Shown: in pieces, positions 60,973-64,000 of the stretch
How positions within the stretch are numbered: position 1 is the first letter of the stretch
Layout: each line of letters starts with the position of its first letter
Origin: Morella rubra
Taxonomy: Eukaryota; Streptophyta; Magnoliopsida; Fagales; Myricaceae
Length of the DNA: 64,000 bases
Direction: 5' to 3'
Assembly (NCBI GenBank): GCA_003952965.2
Contig: CM025854.1
Span: 11,672,328 to 11,736,327, forward strand
Notes under the pieces: generated by a model
What the model was told of the DNA's origin: nothing
Databases searched by the model: none
What the model saw: only the letters and a program-made list of their open reading frames with translations
Made by a program: the position numbers and the translations under genes

Positions 60973-62094
60973 GACTGAACATAATACAAAACACAGTCAA
61001 ATGTGCAAATTAAACTGTTAGTACATATTCCTCATTTGGTTTTCTTAGCAGAATGGCCATTTCTTATCTCTGTAATTTTACATCTATTTCCATCCTACTT
61101 TAGTCGTTGCTTCAGTCCTAAGACCTTAATACATCCCAAGAATTATGGAAATCAACTGTCATACCAACAGCAAGTACTAAACTTGCAGAGTACCATTTCA
61201 ATTGAAATTGCAAACCATTTACTCGAGCACGATCAACATCTATCACTTACACAAATAAATTTGTTAGTGAAGTCCAGCCTCAAAACTCTTCATGCATTAT
61301 TCCTAATATGCCAATCTTCCAAGTGCATCCTTCAAAAATAAACCCATAAAGGAAATAGCAGCAGTAAATCCTCCCTTAACACTATCACATATATTATTCA
61401 CCATAAAACAAGTCTAAGAGTTTTCTAATAGCTGTAAAGCTTCTTAGATGACGCAGAAAGGGGTTAATTTGCCATCACTCCATACAAGATCCAATGCAGC
61501 TCAGACCCTAGCAAATCCTTGTAAAGAATGAGATCTCTCTACCACAACCAGAGAATCTTCCCAAAAGTTCAAAACCCAATGAAATTGCATCAATGACCCT
61601 CTCTACAATAGAAAGCAAAGCCCCAAACAGGTCTCAGTCCAAACTATTCAAAGTTTTGAGAGACCAAACCTCTTTAACCATCCTAATTCATCTATGGACA
61701 CTCTCTCCAACACAACCGATAGCAAATGGAAGAGCAACCCAGAAAAGAAAAATGCAGAGACGAAACTTTAGTATTTGTAAATGAAAAAAAATGCAGAAAA
61801 GAAAAATCAAATGTCAACTGATGGAAAGGAGCAAATCTCATCAGTTTTTACAAATACTAACCTTCCCTCAGACATTGCAAGAACGCTACTCTCGTCAAAG
61901 GAAGATCACTTCTCCTCTCTGTCTAGGGATTGTGAAAGGTGGGGAAAATGGTGCGTGAAGGAGAATGGGAAAGATAGTTAATGGGATCGATAAATCCAAG
62001 GCTAGGGTTAATGACGCTATGCCTTTCGACATAATAGAATAGAGGAAAGCATACAGTCTGCCATTTTGTTCTTTGGGCAAAAATGTATACAGTA
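60973..62094 (-). other. MULE right flank: presumed promoter of the GRF gene
   Basis: No protein domain is recognisable. On the minus strand a possible tiny first exon (ATGTCTGAGGGAAG before GTTAGT) lies near 61876. Open frames on the plus strand here (61003-61341, 61593-61981) show no recognisable motif. Confidence 0.4.
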
Positions 62095-62315
62095 ATGAAA
62101 TGGAGAGTTTTGATTATTTAAGGTAACATGGCTGCTGACGTGTTAAAATACTAACGTGGCATTTTATTCCATTAGAAATTCAATGAAGGTTTGATGAAAG
62201 GACCAAATCGTCAAATATATATTTTTAGTGACCATAAAGTTAAAAAAAAATAAAAAAACATAGTGACTAAATCATCAACGTGGTATAAACCTAGCGACCA
62301 TATTACCAACTTTCC
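62095..62315 (-). repeat. Right terminal inverted repeat of the MULE
   Basis: It ends CCATATTACCAACTTTCC next to the flanking block TAATTTTTC. The inner part (about 62130-62184) is the inverted partner of 39215-39265. The remaining outer 130 bp are unpaired because the left tip was lost. Confidence 0.65.
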
Positions 62316-62675
62316 TAATTTTTCAGAAAACATTTATTTGAATTGGTAAATGATTTGAGCTTTTAGACAAGCTTTCAAAATCAAGTTGTATTGGTAAATT
62401 AATCTTGATATTAAGGATAGAATAACAACATGTTCAGCTTTAAGCAATAAGATTCACTATGTTCACGATTCTCTTTCATTAAAGCGAAATTTGTAAGTTT
62501 AAGTATCTCCTAAAATAGAATATATTTATTTGTTATCATCAAAATCATTTGTAAAAAGGTAATCTGGTAACCTTGGGTCTAACAATTCACACCCAATATC
62601 TCAATTTGCCTGAAATTCTAGAAAGACCAAGTTTGTTTTTAGCATGTGGAAAAAAAAAATACACTTTGTATCTCC
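62316..62675 (+). repeat. Direct repeat flanking the Mutator element, right copy
   Basis: This is a 360-bp block nearly identical to 38858-39214. It continues into the MITE cluster at 62676, whereas the left copy is cut off at the same point by the truncated MULE. Confidence 0.9.
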
Positions 62676-63440
62676 AACTGTAGGGTATTGACACTTTGCA
62701 CCTGAAATTGCTATTTTCTAAATTGCACCCACCGATTATTGATTTCAAACATTATGCACCCTCTGTGAAAATTCAACAATTTTAATAGAAATTAAGTTTT
62801 TAGCTTTTGAAATGATGATTTTACTCTCACAAAAGGGTTGATTACAGTTTGCACCCACGTGATTTGGGAGTCTTCACGTTTTGCACCCCGTTCTTTCAAA
62901 TTTGACACATTTCACTCACGTGGTTCTAGCTTACTTCGCTTTGCACCCCATCGTCAATTTATCCGTTATTCCGAACGGAAAAATCAACCACATGCAGAAC
63001 ACGTGTTGAACATGTAGGTGCAAAGTGTCTCAAAAATAAAAGAACAGGGTATAAAGTGTTAGACCTCTCAAACCACGTTGGTGCAAAGTGTAATTAATCC
63101 TTTTAAAATATTTTGGGCAAAATGGGCAATTGAGCCACATGCAGAACAAGTGATTTAGATTTCGATCGTTTTAACAAATAAATAAACAGCAGGGTACAAA
63201 TCAAAGGAACCTAGAACTACGTCGGTGAAATGTGTCAAAATTGAAAGAACAGGGTGCAAAGTGTCAATCCTTCCAAATCACGTGGGTGCAAAGTGTAATC
63301 AACCCCTCACAAAACAACACCGCTAAAAGAATATATGGATAAATTATTATTTTATGTGCCAAAAAAATCACTTTACACTAAAATTGTAAAAAAAAAAAAA
63401 AAAAATTAATAGAGAGTGCAAAGTGCATTTACCCCTTCTT
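62661..63440. mobile_element. GTGCAAAGTG-type MITE, split by a second MITE
   Basis: The left part begins AATACACTTTGTATCTCCAA and the right part ends GTGCAAAGTGCATTTACCCC. The ends are loosely inverted (TACACTTTG against CAAAGTGCA). It is interrupted by the element at 62835-63305. Borders are uncertain. Confidence 0.5.
62835..63305. mobile_element. Mutator-type MITE, 471 bp, perfect 9-bp TSD
   Basis: The termini GGGTTGATTACAGTTTGCAC and its inverted partner ending GTGCAAAGTGTAATCAACCC extend for about 80 bp with few mismatches. The 9-bp target duplication CTCACAAAA is exact at 62826-62834 and 63306-63314. There is no coding capacity. Confidence 0.92.
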
Positions 63441-64000
63441 CAATGTGACAAAAATAATAGTTTGGAGTGCTAGTCCTTGGTATTTTGTAAGAATAATCTC
63501 GAATATTCTTTTTGCATGTGGTCCCTAAGGATCTATAAATATTTATTTTTTTATCCCTTAATTTTGCATGTTTGCGTGCACTCTACTTGTTTTTTCAATG
63601 TTTTCAAAGGTGTTGTTACTAAAATATTCTACTACGACAATAGATAGTGAAGATATTTCTACACCACAGTGGACTATCAATTTTGTACAACGGGATATGC
63701 TAGCAGAGGGGTCACTTACGTGGGCTACTTGTTGAGTTTTAGTCACAATTGATATTGTGATGATATTAAAGTAATTGAGATGGATAAACAAAGATGATCC
63801 CAAACAAGCACAAAATGAAGATTCATTATTGTAAGGATCAATTCAATAAAAGAAGTCAAAAGTGAACGCTCAAGACTATAGGGTATAATCTTGTCACTCT
63901 TAGTTTCAGTACTTTTGACAAGGACTTAATGACACTTGCATAATTTTCAAAATTGCATAAATATATCTCTCACAAATTTGACAAACAAATTATGTGCTTA
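63441..64000. other. Unassigned AT-rich segment at the window edge
   Basis: No gene, repeat terminus or RNA was recognised. A minus-strand open frame at 63558-63803 has no recognisable motif. Confidence 0.5.

Larger units (their letters stand above)
39215..62315 (+). mobile_element. Mutator-like element (MULE), two-gene, nested and decayed
   Basis: It contains a MuDR-family transposase pseudogene (54030-59311, +) and a GRF-zinc-finger pseudogene (60522-60972, -) transcribed towards it. The left inner terminal repeat (39215-39265) matches the reverse complement of about 62130-62184 (TTGAATTTCTAA ... ATTTTAACA(C/T)GTCAGC) at roughly 80%. The outer 130 bp of the right repeat (ending CCAACTTTCC) have no left counterpart, so the left end is truncated. 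Without the copia nest (40755-52034) and the solo LTR (55229-57576) the element is about 9.5 kb. Confidence 0.75.

Noticed and set aside
1..64000. tRNA, rRNA, CRISPR and bacterial-type features
   Set aside because: No cloverleaf with a GGTTCGAATCC-like box, no rRNA signature and no regularly spaced direct repeats with unique spacers were seen by eye.

Overview
The window looks like repeat-dominated nuclear DNA of a flowering plant, most likely a eudicot. The evidence is AT-rich sequence, introns with GT-AG borders, a plant-specific GARP/G2-like MYB gene, and a dense stack of plant transposon lineages: Ty1/copia (including SIRE/Maximus-like LTRs), Athila-like Ty3/gypsy, chromovirus-like solo LTRs, CACTA, and Mutator elements and MITEs. 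I found no bacterial, organellar or viral genes, no tRNA or rRNA and no CRISPR array. Only one gene looks intact: a five-exon GARP/G2-like transcription factor at 30010-36400 (+).

Left half (1-27.3 kb). A CACTA-type terminus ends at 2172. It is followed by a nest that can be dated by target-site duplications (TSDs). A decayed copia element on the minus strand (2342-24721, TSD ATTTG) received an Athila-like element on the minus strand (6802-21257, TSD GCGAC). That element in turn holds a 4-kb chromovirus-like solo LTR (12654-16637). A SIRE-like solo LTR (21957-23501, TSD TTGTC) sits in the copia 5' LTR. After the Athila insertion, a segment spanning the copia/Athila boundary was copied in inverted orientation into the Athila 3' LTR. 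This produced a giant imperfect palindrome (4330-11021). A second LTR of the copia family (25509-27306) is a solo LTR carrying a Mutator MITE.

Middle (27.3-39.2 kb). This part holds the upstream region and body of the MYB gene, with a fold-back element in intron 2. A solo LTR follows (36733-37910, TSD AAAAG), then a truncated SIRE-like LTR.

Right half (39.2-64 kb). A 23-kb Mutator-like element (39215-62315) carries a transposase pseudogene on the plus strand. Near its other end is a convergent GRF-zinc-finger pseudogene on the minus strand, an arrangement that recalls mudrA/mudrB of maize MuDR. It is interrupted by a copia element (40755-52034, TSD ACCAA), which is itself interrupted by a SIRE-like element (42250-48709) containing a GC-rich minisatellite. 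A 2.3-kb solo LTR (55229-57576) splits the transposase. The Mutator element is bracketed by about 357-bp direct repeats of flanking DNA and its left terminal repeat is truncated. This fits a template-switch repair event. Two nested MITE-like elements follow, one with a perfect 9-bp TSD, and then unassigned sequence.

All transposon proteins carry stops, frameshifts or deletions, so no autonomous element is intact here. Coordinates of decayed borders are read by eye and are approximate unless a TSD is quoted.
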